DNA of 64,000 nt, taken from positions 62,001 to 126,000 of the forward strand of contig NZ_ACVO01000009.1 of assembly GCF_000175615.1 (NCBI RefSeq), in the 5' to 3' direction. Below, in pieces: positions 8,444 to 17,294 of this stretch. Made by a program: the position numbers and the translations under genes. Each line of letters opens with the position of its first letter. Within the stretch, counting starts at the first letter, position 1. The notes below the pieces were generated by a model. The model worked only from the letters and a program-made list of their open reading frames with translations, searched no databases and was not told the DNA's origin. The stretch comes from Rothia mucilaginosa ATCC 25296. Its GTDB lineage: Bacteria; Actinomycetota; Actinomycetes; Actinomycetales; Micrococcaceae.

Positions 8444-10108
8444 CTAGGTGACAGGCTGAAGACGGGCATCCAGGGGCAAGCGCACCGTAAAGACCGTATG
8501 CCCCGGCTGGCTCTGCACCTGAATCGAACCGCCGTGCGCCTGCACAATCGCCTGCACAATCGCCAGACCCAGACCGGTCGTTCCATCCGAACCGGAACGC
8601 GCCTTATCGGCACGGGTGAAGCGGTCAAAAATCTTCGGCAAGAAGTCCGGGGCAATACCCGGACCATTATCGGCCACGGTCACCACGGCTTCACGGCGTG
8701 CAGCATCCACCGACAGACCCGCGGTCACGCGCGTACCCCCATCGGTGTGCTTGCGAGCATTCGAGAGCAAGTTCAGAATCACGCGCTGAATCTGGGAGCG
8801 ATCGGCAACAACCTCAACCGGCTCGTCGGGCAGGTTCAGGTGCCATTCGTGGGTGCGCGCTGCCGCCTGCATGTCGGAGGTGCATTCAAGCACCAGCTCG
8901 GTCAGGTCAACCTGCTCAAACTTGGGTTCGCGACCCTCGTCCAGGCGAGCGAGGGTCAGCAGATCCTCAACTAGGCGGGACATACGTTCGGTCTGCGAGT
9001 CGATACGCGCCAGGGAGGACTGGCCGGATTCGCTGAGCGGCTCGGTCCAGCGGAGCATATCGGAGTACCCCTTAATGGCGGCAAGGGGCGTGCGTAGCTC
9101 GTGGGAGGCGTCCGCAATAAAGGCGCGAATCTGATGTTCGGTGCGTTCGCGCACCTCCAGAGCAGAGTTCACGTTATCGAGCAGCTGATTGAGGGCGTAG
9201 CCCACGGCACCCACTTCGGTGCGCGGGTCGGAATCACGCGGCTCCACTCGCACCGCCGAGGAGATGGTGTGCTCTTCCAGGTCCAGGTGCGCCACATCGG
9301 TTGCCACCGCGGAGACTCGCTCCAGGGGCTTCATGGTGCCGCGAATAATGTAGGAGCCCGCCACGCCAGCACCAACCATGACGGCAATAGACCCGAGGGA
9401 CACCACAATCACGAAGATGGTGAGGGTCTGCTGCACGTTGGCGAGTGGAATACCAACCACCTGGGCGTCGGCGCTGCTATTAGCCTTCGGGGTGATTTTG
9501 ATGAGGTACAGGCCGGATTCCAGTTTGACCTCTCGGACTTCTTCTTTGGTGGCGTTCAGTGCCATGGTTCCGAGGGTTACCTGGTCATTGGCGGAGAGGG
9601 TTTGTACGGTGCCGTCCTTGGCGAGCTTGCTGGCAATTTCTACGGCACCTTCGGACTCGACACAGGTAATGATGGTTCCGGACGCCTGACCGGGCGCAAA
9701 GAGAGAGCTGCTCTTCTGCAGGTCGCTGCAGTCCACTTCTTCTCGCTTGCCGTCTCGGGAGGTCGGTTGCACTACGCGGTGGCTGGTTTCTTTGAGGTCG
9801 CTTTGCGCCTGCTGGTAGAGGGAGTTCTGCAGGGTCACGTAGGTGGACAGGCCAATAATGAGGCAGGCGATGCCGAGGGCTGCCACGAGGATGGCGATAA
9901 GGCGCGAACGCAGGTGGGGTACGTACCCGAGTTCTTCGGGGGATGCCTCGGGGTTCCTCATGCTCTTCCAGGCGGCGCGTAGGCGCACGAAGAAGTTCCC
10001 CGGCGAGGGCGCGGCGCCGTCTCGTGCGGGGGCACCCGCGCACAGGGGGCGGGTTGCTTCGTTATCCGGGGAGGCGGGTTCACCGGGTGAGTAGGAGCCC
10101 ACGAGCAT
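8444..10108 (-). CDS. Two-component sensor histidine kinase
   Basis: Membrane kinase that autophosphorylates on His and passes the phosphate to the response regulator encoded just upstream. Order: cytoplasmic N-terminal tail of about 65 residues, TM1 (~67-90), extracytoplasmic sensor (~92-225), TM2 (~228-255), HAMP, HisKA box ASHELRTPLAAIKGY (His near 336), N box NLLSNARKH (~449), and G boxes DNGPGIAP and GLGLAI (~513). GAAAGG directly abuts the ATG at 10108, so the in-frame GTG at 10102 may be the true start. The signal is unknown; the architecture resembles actinobacterial MprB/TcrY-type kinases. Confidence 0.9.
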   Translation of the reverse strand: MLVGSYSPGEPASPDNEATRPLCAGAPARDGAAPSPGNFFVRLRAAWKSMRNPEASPEELGYVPHLRSRLIAILVAALGIACLIIGLSTYVTLQNSLYQQAQSDLKETSHRVVQPTSRDGKREEVDCSDLQKSSSLFAPGQASGTIITCVESEGAVEIASKLAKDGTVQTLSANDQVTLGTMALNATKEEVREVKLESGLYLIKITPKANSSADAQVVGIPLANVQQTLTIFVIVVSLGSIAVMVGAGVAGSYIIRGTMKPLERVSAVATDVAHLDLEEHTISSAVRVEPRDSDPRTEVGAVGYALNQLLDNVNSALEVRERTEHQIRAFIADASHELRTPLAAIKGYSDMLRWTEPLSESGQSSLARIDSQTERMSRLVEDLLTLARLDEGREPKFEQVDLTELVLECTSDMQAAARTHEWHLNLPDEPVEVVADRSQIQRVILNLLSNARKHTDGGTRVTAGLSVDAARREAVVTVADNGPGIAPDFLPKIFDRFTRADKARSGSDGTTGLGLAIVQAIVQAHGGSIQVQSQPGHTVFTVRLPLDARLQPVT

Positions 10109-10144
10109 CCTTTCTTTCTATATTCAAAATACGGAATATAACTG

Positions 10145-10183
10145 ATATGGCGCGGTATAACCGGGTGTTATACCGCGCCATAT
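10145..10183 (-). promoter_or_regulatory. Perfect hairpin between response regulator and kinase genes
   Basis: Perfect 16-base arms (10145-10160 and 10168-10183) around a 7-base loop in the 93-base spacer of the two-component operon. No T-run follows on the minus strand. It may attenuate or stabilise the transcript so that regulator exceeds kinase. Confidence 0.5.
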
Positions 10184-10201
10184 GAAGAGCAGAGAATAAA
10201 C

Positions 10202-10945
10202 TTAGACAGCGGGACGTAGCACGTAACCGGCACCGCGCACGGTGTGAATCATCGGTTCGCGGCCCACGTCAATCTTCTTACGCAGGTACGAGATGTACAG
10301 CTCCACAATATTTGCTTGACCACCAAAATCGTAGTTCCAGACATTATCAAGAATCTGACTCTTGGAGACCACACGCTTCGCGTTCTCCATGAGGTAGCGC
10401 AACAGGTCGAACTGGGTTGCGGTGAGATTAATCTGCTCGCCACCGCGGGTGACCTCGCGGGTGTCCTGGTTCAGTACCAGGTCGCCGACGACCAGCTCAG
10501 CGTCATCAATGGCGGCAACACCGGAGCGCTGCACCAGGCGGTGCAGACGAATCATGACTTCTTCCATAGAGAAGGGCTTGGTCACGTAGTCATCCGCACC
10601 TGCAGCAAGGCCTTCGATACGGTTATCGACCGAATCCTTAGCGGTCAGGAAAAGGCAGGGAACTTCGGGGTAAAACTTGCGGATACGGGAGAGCAGCTCC
10701 AGGCCGTCAAAGCCGGGCATCATAATGTCCAGAACGAGCACGTCGGGGCGCCAATCGCGGGCAATCGCGAGCGCGGAGGGGCCGTCACCGGCGGACTGCA
10801 CCTCCCAGCCGATCATTTTCAGACCCATGCTGACGAGTTCCTTGAGCATCTCCTCATCGTCAACGACGAGGGCGCGGATGGGGCTACCGTCCGGATGCTC
10901 GAGGGCGGGAAGGTTCTTTGCGATTTCGGTTGCTTTGCTGCTCAT
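10202..10945 (-). CDS. OmpR-family response regulator
   Basis: 247 aa. The receiver domain (about residues 20-140) has the acidic pair VDDEE, phospho-acceptor Asp in VLDIMMPGFDG (~72), and the conserved Lys in TKPFS (~121). A winged-helix DNA-binding domain (~150-245) follows, ending in the typical HTVRGAGYVLRP. It is the first gene of the operon with the kinase downstream, so the two form a cognate pair. Target genes are unknown. Confidence 0.92.
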   Translation of the reverse strand: MSSKATEIAKNLPALEHPDGSPIRALVVDDEEMLKELVSMGLKMIGWEVQSAGDGPSALAIARDWRPDVLVLDIMMPGFDGLELLSRIRKFYPEVPCLFLTAKDSVDNRIEGLAAGADDYVTKPFSMEEVMIRLHRLVQRSGVAAIDDAELVVGDLVLNQDTREVTRGGEQINLTATQFDLLRYLMENAKRVVSKSQILDNVWNYDFGGQANIVELYISYLRKKIDVGREPMIHTVRGAGYVLRPAV

Positions 10946-11204
10946 GTGATTAAGAGTATCGCGATTTAGGGTTCACGGCGGGGCGGGAGCCGGTTTTCAG
11001 CCGCAAACTTATGGAATGCTTGCCTGCATCACAGCTGGGGCACAGTTTCGCGCCGCCCATTATCCCAACCACGCGCGTTAACCCTTCAATACGGGTTCAA
11101 TCTTTCGGTAAAATTTGTAGTAGCTTAGGTGATACTCAATCGCCTTTTATCGTTTCAGTGTGCCACCCCGACACAGGCGCCCCGACACCCGCAGAGGAGG
11201 ACAC

Positions 11205-12074
11205 ATGCGCATTAGCCGTATTTATAACAACAATGTTGTCCTCACTGTGGATCATTACGGCAAGGAGTCCGTGATGATTGGTCGCGGCATTGCCTTTGGT
11301 AAGCGTAAGGGCCAGCTGATTGACCCGTCTGCAGTGGAGCAGACGTTTGTGCCTGAGAAGGGTATGTCGGGTGAGCGCCTGAGCATGACTCTTTCTGAGA
11401 TCCCGGCGGAGATTCTGTCGATTGCCACACTTTTGGAGTCGAAGGTGCGCGCCGAGGGTGCACTGGAGCTGTCGAACTCGTTTATTCTTCCGCTGGCTGA
11501 TCACCTGCACTATGCGGTGGTTCGTGCGCGTGACGGGGTGCGGGTGCAGTATCCGCTCGCCCCGGAGGTGACTGTTCTCTACCCGCGCGAGGTGGAGTAC
11601 GGCCGCACGGTTTTGGAAATGGTTCGCGAGCGCCTGCAGGTTGAGCTGGACCCGAATGAGGCTATTCCTTTGGCGTTGCACCTAGTCAACGCGCAATTTG
11701 CGACGGCGGATATGTCTCAGGCATTCCGCATGACTGAGGTTTTCGCGCAGGTTTTTGAAATTATTGAGGCGAGCTACGAGCGGAAGATCGACCCGGACTC
11801 AATGAGTGCGGCACGTTTTGTGACGCATCTGAGGTACCTGTTTGTGCGGGCGAGCCGCGCCTCCGCAAATCGTGCGGAGGATGTTGATGAGGTGTCGCAG
11901 CCGAGTTTGTTGGCGGCTCTTCGTGAGGATGCACCACGCGCCTACGCGTGTGCACAGAAGGTTTTGCTGGTACTGCAGATGCAGCTGAAGCAGAGCCTGA
12001 CTCGTGATGAGTTGACGTATTTGACGATTCATATTGCGCGTCTGGCGCGGGATATGTGGGGCGTTAACGCGTAG
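11205..12074 (+). CDS. LicT/BglG-family transcription antiterminator
   Basis: RNA-binding antiterminator controlled by PTS phosphorylation. From the ATG at 11205, preceded by GAGGAGG, the product is 289 aa. The CAT RNA-binding domain covers residues 1-55 (MRISRIYNNNVVL; GRGIAFGKRKGQ). PRD1 runs ~65-170 with conserved His in LADHLHYAV and ALHLVNAQF; PRD2 runs ~172-285 with His in RFVTHLRYLF and LTIHIARL. These histidines are the usual PTS phosphorylation sites. The next genes encode a mannose-family PTS, so this protein probably controls their transcript. That pairing is unusual, since BglG-type antiterminators normally serve glucose/beta-glucoside-family PTS operons. Confidence 0.88.
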   Translation: MRISRIYNNNVVLTVDHYGKESVMIGRGIAFGKRKGQLIDPSAVEQTFVPEKGMSGERLSMTLSEIPAEILSIATLLESKVRAEGALELSNSFILPLADHLHYAVVRARDGVRVQYPLAPEVTVLYPREVEYGRTVLEMVRERLQVELDPNEAIPLALHLVNAQFATADMSQAFRMTEVFAQVFEIIEASYERKIDPDSMSAARFVTHLRYLFVRASRASANRAEDVDEVSQPSLLAALREDAPRAYACAQKVLLVLQMQLKQSLTRDELTYLTIHIARLARDMWGVNA

Positions 12075-12090
12075 CGTATGCCCTGTAGAA

Positions 12091-12117
12091 AGCGACCGGG
12101 GTTCTCGGTCGCTTTTT
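12091..12117 (+). terminator. Terminator after the antiterminator gene
   Basis: Arms AGCGACCG (12091-12098) and CGGTCGCT (12106-12113), followed by a T-run. It separates the regulator from the PTS operon, so the latter needs its own promoter. Confidence 0.85.
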
Positions 12118-12788
12118 CTATGCCCGAAATCCCGGTGAGGAAATCCCGGTAAGGGTTTCGAGTGAAGAGTCTAAAGCAAGGAGTCTAGGGAAGCACTGCC
12201 GGGCGGAACGTGGCCGTTAAAGGTGAGCCGCTATTTATAGATACAACCTGTCACTAAAATGTCGTTTTCCCGGGTTTTCTTTCGCGCGTTAGCGCGTCGA
12301 TTTAAATTTTGAAAATGACGGTTCTTAGCTGCGTCTTCCAGAAATACCATTCTGTGGACAGACCGCAGGAAAATGTGGGTTTTTTATTATTCCCACATGT
12401 TTTGATTCGCACACTCATTTTTTTGCTCGGTATTTTCTTTGTAAATCTTTTTCTCGCGCTCATGCAATCCGTATATTCCACATCAAACATCTCGTCAGTC
12501 CACCAGCAAGACGCCAACATTCCCGAATTTTCGCGAGAATAACGCCTTCCCCTTCGTACGGGCAAGCATTTTTCGGTGTTCTGTTTAAATTTTTTACACC
12601 CTGGCAATAAATACGTGTTTTGACATCAAAAACCCATATTCCAACACCGATAAAAATGTCACAAGAACCTAAAGTGTGCATGCTTAGAGAAAACCCACAA
12701 AACACAAAAACAACGTGTTACTATCTGAGAATTATGAGGCCCCTCACGGGCCCTATACACACCATGTCACGAAAACGAGAGGACCACT
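12118..12788 (+). promoter_or_regulatory. AT-rich 670-base leader in front of the PTS operon
   Basis: Composition falls to AT-rich between about 12230 and 12740, unlike the flanking genes. A hairpin ATGTGGG/CCCACAT (12373-12379 / 12392-12398) with a U-rich loop and tail could be the conditional terminator; TTGACA at 12620-12625 is an orphan -35-like hexamer; a short GGCCC/GGGCC stem lies near 12740. I found no convincing match to the LicT RNA target (RAT). The ATG at 12789 has an upstream GAGAGGA. Confidence 0.4.
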
Positions 12789-13769
12789 ATGGTCACTATC
12801 ATTGTGGCGGCACACGGCGAGTCGGCTCCGGCTCTGCTGAAGACCGCCGGCATGATCCTCGGTAACTTCGAAAACGTCCACCCGGTCACGTTCCTGCCGG
12901 GTCAGGGCCCCGAAGATCTCGTCGAAGAGTACACCCGCATCGTTGAGGCATCCGACGCAGAAGAAACCCTGCTGCTGGTCGACCTCTTCGGCGGTAGCCC
13001 CTACAACGCCGGTGCGCAGTTCGCAGCCACCCGCGAGGGCGTCGACGTCGTCTCCGGTGTCAACGTACCGATGCTTATTGAGGTCATCTCCGGCGCAGGC
13101 CGTAAGAACGCAACCCTCAAGTCCCTGGTCGCCAAGGCACACAAGGCGGGCACCAAGGGTATTCGCTCCTTCCAGGAAGCGAACCAGCCCGCAGCCGCTA
13201 AGCCTGCCGAGGCGAAGCCCGCAGAGACCAAGGCGGTCGAAGTTCCGGCTGCTCAGCAGGTTCCCGGCGGCACCATGGACGCTATCTTCACCCGCATCGA
13301 CTCCCGCCTGATTCACGGTCAGGTGGCGGGCACCTGGGTTCCGCATATCGCGCCGCAGACCTTCATTGCGGCGTCCGATAATGCGGCACACGATCAGCTG
13401 CGCAAGTCCCTGCTGCTGCAGGTCGCGCCGACCAGTGTGAAGACCAACGTCCTGGACATCGCTAAGGCGGGCCGTGTGTACAACAACCCCAAGTACACCG
13501 GTATGAAGACCATGTTCGTCGTGGAATCCCCCGTTGACGTGGTGCGACTGCTCGACGAAGGCGTCAAGATCAACGAAGTGAACGTTGGTGGCGTCACCTT
13601 CAAGACCGGCATGGTTCAGCTTTCGGACGCGGTGTACGCCTCCGAGGAGCACCTCGAGGCATACCGCGAACTCCTCAAGCGCGGCGTGAAGCTGACCGTT
13701 CAGCAGCTGCCCAACCATTCCCCGGTTGACCTGGCAAAAATCCTCAAGCAGAAAGGCCTGGACGCATGA
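12789..13769 (+). CDS. manX: PTS mannose-family fused EIIA-EIIB
   Basis: 326-aa cytosolic phosphotransfer protein of the mannose (splinter) PTS family. The EIIA domain (1-125) carries the phospho-His in VAAHGESA (His9). An Ala/Pro/Glu linker (~130-155) joins it to EIIB, whose phospho-His is in RIDSRLIHGQV (~175). It passes phosphate from HPr to the sugar entering through ManY/ManZ. The stop overlaps the next start (ATGA), so translation is coupled. Family substrates include mannose, glucose, fructose, sorbose and N-acetyl amino sugars; the actual one is not readable here. Confidence 0.92.
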   Translation: MVTIIVAAHGESAPALLKTAGMILGNFENVHPVTFLPGQGPEDLVEEYTRIVEASDAEETLLLVDLFGGSPYNAGAQFAATREGVDVVSGVNVPMLIEVISGAGRKNATLKSLVAKAHKAGTKGIRSFQEANQPAAAKPAEAKPAETKAVEVPAAQQVPGGTMDAIFTRIDSRLIHGQVAGTWVPHIAPQTFIAASDNAAHDQLRKSLLLQVAPTSVKTNVLDIAKAGRVYNNPKYTGMKTMFVVESPVDVVRLLDEGVKINEVNVGGVTFKTGMVQLSDAVYASEEHLEAYRELLKRGVKLTVQQLPNHSPVDLAKILKQKGLDA

Positions 13770-14635
13770 GCGCCCTGACGTTTATTCTCGTTGTTCTCGT
13801 GGCGTTCATTGCGGGCGTCGCATCCGTGGTGGACGAGCGTCAGTTCCACCGCCCCCTGGTCGCTTGTACCCTGATGGGTTGCGCGCTGGGTGACCCGACC
13901 ACCGGCATTATGCTCGGTGGCGCACTGGAGCTCATCGCACTGGGCTGGATGAACGTCGGTGCGGCGATGGCTCCCGACTCGGCTCTGGCGTCCACTATCT
14001 CCGCTGTTGTTGTGATTCAGGGTCACCAGGACATCACCACCGGTATTGCGATTGCTGTGCCGCTAGCGGCAGCAGGTCAGGTTCTGACCATTTTCGTTCG
14101 TACCATTACGGTGTTCTTCCAGCATCAGGCTGATAATTTCGCGAAGACGGCAAACTTCCGCGGTATTGAGTTGATGCACATTAGCGGTATGGCTCTGCAG
14201 GGTCTGCGTGTGGCCATCCCGACCGCTATTGTGGCGCTGATTAGCTCCGAAGAGCTGACCCGCCTGCTGGACATGATTCCCGCCGAGGTGACCACCGGTC
14301 TGCGTATCGCAGGTGGCATGATTACCGTGGTTGGTTTCGCAATGGTCATCAACATGATGCGTTCGAAGGCTCTCATGCCCTTCTTCTTCCTCGGCTTCAT
14401 TGCCGCTGCTGCTATCCCGGCAACCCAGTCGATTTCGATTGCTGGCACCGAGGGCGCGAAGGATCTCGTTGCAACCCTGTCCGGTCAGGCACAGTTCAAC
14501 CTGGTTGCTATCGGTATTGTGGGCGCCTGCCTGGGTCTGCTGTACACCCAGCTGAACCCGCTCTTCCATAAGAGCGAGGCACCCGCCGCAGCACCGGCAG
14601 CCGCAGCAAACGACCTCGATAACGAGCTCGAGTAA
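13766..14635 (+). CDS. manY: PTS mannose-family EIIC permease subunit
   Basis: 289-aa polytopic membrane protein forming half of the sugar channel. The N-terminal half has the EIIC-man features VDERQFHRPLVACTLMG and a LGGALELIALGWMNVGAAMAPD stretch seen across ManY/SorC-type subunits. An Ala-rich C-terminal tail ends in an acidic stretch. It overlaps manX by 4 bases and is followed by manZ after 11 bases. Confidence 0.92.
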   Translation: MSALTFILVVLVAFIAGVASVVDERQFHRPLVACTLMGCALGDPTTGIMLGGALELIALGWMNVGAAMAPDSALASTISAVVVIQGHQDITTGIAIAVPLAAAGQVLTIFVRTITVFFQHQADNFAKTANFRGIELMHISGMALQGLRVAIPTAIVALISSEELTRLLDMIPAEVTTGLRIAGGMITVVGFAMVINMMRSKALMPFFFLGFIAAAAIPATQSISIAGTEGAKDLVATLSGQAQFNLVAIGIVGACLGLLYTQLNPLFHKSEAPAAAPAAAANDLDNELE

Positions 14636-14646
14636 GGAGCATCATC

Positions 14647-15501
14647 ATGACTGAGAACAAGAACGTCGAGCTCGTTGAAGTTCCCGAGCTCACCCAGCGC
14701 GATAAGGTCGAAACCTACTTCCGCTCCACCTTCCTGCTTGGTTCGTTTAACTTCGAGCGTATGCAGTCCATTGGTTTCGCGGTTTCCATGATTCCGGCTA
14801 TTAAGCGCTTCTACACCAAGAAGGAAGACCAGGCGGAGGCACTGACCCGTCACCTGGAGTTCTTCAACACCCAGCCGTGGGTTGCATCCTCGATTATGGG
14901 TGTGACCGCTGCGATGGAGCGTGAGAAGGCATCCGGTAAGGACATTGACGAGGCAGCAATCACCAACGTGAAGGTGGGCCTGATGGGCCCGCTGGCTGGT
15001 GTGGGCGACCCGATTTACTGGGGTACCGCACGTATCGTGCTGGCGGCTCTGGGCGCGTCCCTGGCGGTGACCGGTAATATTCTGGGCCCGCTGCTGTTCT
15101 TCTTCGGCCTGTCCGCGATTCGTTGGGCGACCCGCTGGTACGGCTTCAAGTACGGTTACGAGAAGGGTACCCAGATTGTGACTGAGGCGGGCGGTAACAC
15201 CCTGCAGAAGATCACTCAGGGTGCGTCCGTGATGGGTCTGTTCGTGATGGGTGCGCTGGTGTACCGCTGGACGAGCGTGAACATTCCGTTGCCGCTGACC
15301 AGCTACAAGAACCAGGCTGGCGCGATGGTGGATGTTACCGTTCAGTCGGTGCTGAACGACCTGCTGCCGGGTCTTGCATCGTTGGGTCTGTGCTTCCTGT
15401 GCATGTGGCTGCTGAAGAAGAAGGTCAACGCTATCTGGTTGATTTTCGCTCTGTTTGCCGTGGGTATCCTCGGTTCGTACCTGGGCTTCCTGGCTCTCTA
15501 A
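14647..15501 (+). CDS. manZ: PTS mannose-family EIID permease subunit
   Basis: 284 aa; partners EIIC in the membrane. Typical EIID features: LGSFNFERMQSIGF near the start, FNTQPWVASSIMGV, then KVGLMGPLAGVGDPIYWGT, with C-terminal membrane helices. A strong AAGGAG precedes the ATG. This subunit is unique to the mannose PTS family and fixes the operon's identity. A terminator follows 68 bases after the stop. Confidence 0.92.
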   Translation: MTENKNVELVEVPELTQRDKVETYFRSTFLLGSFNFERMQSIGFAVSMIPAIKRFYTKKEDQAEALTRHLEFFNTQPWVASSIMGVTAAMEREKASGKDIDEAAITNVKVGLMGPLAGVGDPIYWGTARIVLAALGASLAVTGNILGPLLFFFGLSAIRWATRWYGFKYGYEKGTQIVTEAGGNTLQKITQGASVMGLFVMGALVYRWTSVNIPLPLTSYKNQAGAMVDVTVQSVLNDLLPGLASLGLCFLCMWLLKKKVNAIWLIFALFAVGILGSYLGFLAL

Positions 15502-15568
15502 AAATCTGAGAGATGAGCCCTTCGCCCTTCTATGAGGGCGTGAGATTCAGGGGCTGTATCTCAAGTGG

Positions 15569-15615
15569 CGGGGGTGCGGTCGGTACACTTGAAGTACCGG
15601 CGGCACCCCCGTTTT
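15569..15615 (+). terminator. Terminator of the man PTS operon
   Basis: Arms CGGGGGTGC (15569-15577) and GCACCCCCG (15603-15611), with GGTACxxxxxGTACC inside the loop, followed by TTTT. Confidence 0.8.
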
Positions 15616-15671
15616 ACACAGGTTGCAGTGCGTAATTCGCGGCAACGTAGCCCTCCCGAGAAGGAGTTTGT

Positions 15672-16445
15672 ATGACCAAGTTGATGGCTTTCGATTTGGA
15701 CGGCACGATCCTGTTTAACCGTGCCGTGGAACCTGCCAATGAGCAGGCGATTGCCCGCTGGCAGGCGGAGGGTAACCTGGCGGTCTCCTGCACCGGTAAG
15801 AGCATTTTTGCCACGCGACTAGCGCTGGAGCCGACCGCCATCCGCTTCGACTACCATGTGCTGTACACCGGCGCGGTGGTGACCGACCGGGATTACCGGG
15901 TGATTTACCGTCAGCCTCTTCCGCTGAGTGTTGTGCAGGCATGCTACGAGCATTTCAGCACCGTGGACGGTGTGGCACTGTTCGCCACGACCTTGGATAA
16001 CGATTACAGCCTCTGCGACCGGGTGGGCTCCTCGACGAATATTCTGCCGGAGTTCACTCCCCTGGCGGCTGATGACCTGCAGAACCACGAGTACGTGGGT
16101 GTGCCCCTGTGGATCCCGGATGCGCAGGTCCGCGAGGCGGCGTACACCTGGATTCTGGAGCGTTTTGGCGACTCGGTGGACTGCCACAAGAACCAGGATT
16201 TCCTGGATATTGTGCCGCCCGCCTGCACCAAGGGTAGCGGATTGAAGCATCTGGTGGAGCACCTGCAGTCCGAGCATCCGGGCACCTCCTATGAGGTGCA
16301 CACGATTGGCGACTCGTGGAACGACATTGACATGCACCGCTACGCTGACCGTTCGGCGTCTTTCAGCTACTCCCCCGATGAGGTCAAGGCCGTCACCACC
16401 GATTGTGTGGATAAGGCGTACGAGTTCATTGAGGCTTCCCTGTAG
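15672..16445 (+). CDS. HAD-superfamily phosphatase (Cof type)
   Basis: 257 aa. Motif I FDLDGTIL (Asp8 nucleophile, Asp10 acid/base), motif II in VSCTGKS, Lys in KGSGLK, and the metal-binding GDSWNDIDM at about residue 215. The C2-type cap in the middle fits Cof/YidA-like sugar-phosphate phosphatases. Its position directly after the sugar PTS suggests it dephosphorylates a PTS-derived or overflow sugar phosphate; that is inference. A GAAGGAG ribosome site supports the ATG. Confidence 0.82.
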   Translation: MTKLMAFDLDGTILFNRAVEPANEQAIARWQAEGNLAVSCTGKSIFATRLALEPTAIRFDYHVLYTGAVVTDRDYRVIYRQPLPLSVVQACYEHFSTVDGVALFATTLDNDYSLCDRVGSSTNILPEFTPLAADDLQNHEYVGVPLWIPDAQVREAAYTWILERFGDSVDCHKNQDFLDIVPPACTKGSGLKHLVEHLQSEHPGTSYEVHTIGDSWNDIDMHRYADRSASFSYSPDEVKAVTTDCVDKAYEFIEASL

Positions 16446-16547
16446 AAGCTGCCGAGATGGCATTTAGGCGCGGCGAGCGCAGAGTGCCTGCCACCCGCTT
16501 CCGCGTACTCGCCGCTTCTCTCACGCGCACTCACCGCCTACTCCCCC

Positions 16548-16561
16548 GTTTCACGTGAAAC
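16548..16561. other. parS site (outlying)
   Basis: GTTTCACGTGAAAC, the palindromic ParB-binding core, in the spacer upstream of the next small gene. It lies about 24 kb from its nearest fellow parS. Confidence 0.85.
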
Positions 16562-16606
16562 ACCCGCTTTCCCATTACTCCCCGTGTACCCCCCCGTGAG
16601 GTTTCT

Positions 16607-17116
16607 ATGTGCCCGCCTTCATCTAAATCCCCCAAACCCCAGCCCGGCAAGGATCAGTCTCAGAAGAGCCAGCAGGCCGAGCCTGCTCAGTCCTACGACC
16701 CGTCCAGCTTCTCCGACACCTTCCGCGCTATGGCGCGTGAATCACTCGTGAAGAACCAGAAGAACCGCCCGGACTCCCCCATCGTCTCCATTTCCCCGGT
16801 GCTGATTGTTTTGGGTGCCATTGCGGCGGCACTGTACGGGCTGTGGCAGAGCTGGGCGTGCCTCATTCCGCTGGTGCTGATTCTGGTGCTCATGTGGGTC
16901 CGCTACACGATGCAGCGTCAGGCGCTCAACGATTTCGCCGAGCTGGAGGCGGCACGCACCGCATGGAAGAAAACCCGCGACAGCCAGTACCTGGAGCTGA
17001 TGGCGGCGCAGTCGGCGCGCATCCTGGATGAGAATAAGGCGCTGACCAAGCAGGCTCGCGCGCACGTGCAGGAGTACGCGGATTTCGCGGCGCAAAAGCT
17101 GGGTACTCAGCGCTAA
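16607..17116 (+). CDS. Small membrane protein, unknown function
   Basis: 169 aa. A hydrophilic Ser/Pro/Lys/Gln-rich N-terminus (~1-60) precedes two hydrophobic helices (~64-105) with a short turn, then a charged, probably helical C-terminal domain rich in Ala, Glu and Arg. No family recognised. ATG with an upstream GTGAGG. A bidirectional terminator lies about 80 bases downstream. Confidence 0.65.
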   Translation: MCPPSSKSPKPQPGKDQSQKSQQAEPAQSYDPSSFSDTFRAMARESLVKNQKNRPDSPIVSISPVLIVLGAIAAALYGLWQSWACLIPLVLILVLMWVRYTMQRQALNDFAELEAARTAWKKTRDSQYLELMAAQSARILDENKALTKQARAHVQEYADFAAQKLGTQR

Positions 17117-17195
17117 AGACCCCGTTGCGCTCACCCCTCCCCAAAAGACAAAAGTATTCGACGAGCGTTAGTCGAGGTGAGCGTTCAGGCACAAC

Positions 17196-17241
17196 AAAAG
17201 ACCGTAACCACTCCCCTGTACGGGGGCGGTTACGGTCTTTT
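17196..17241. terminator. Bidirectional terminator
   Basis: Perfect 14-base arms (17196-17209 and 17228-17241) beginning in AAAAG and ending in CTTTT, between convergent genes. Confidence 0.88.
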
Positions 17242-17294
17242 ATTCACGTCAGATACCCTCTGCGGGGGTCTTTTACGTCTTAGGGGGTTACACC

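Noticed and set aside
12309..12542. A 77-codon plus-strand frame in the AT-rich PTS leader with a hydrophobic middle
   Set aside because: No ribosome site, amino-acid make-up follows AT content, and it overlaps the proposed regulatory leader.
12118..12788. RAT target of the LicT-like antiterminator
   Set aside because: No segment matched the known RAT pattern well enough to place a site.
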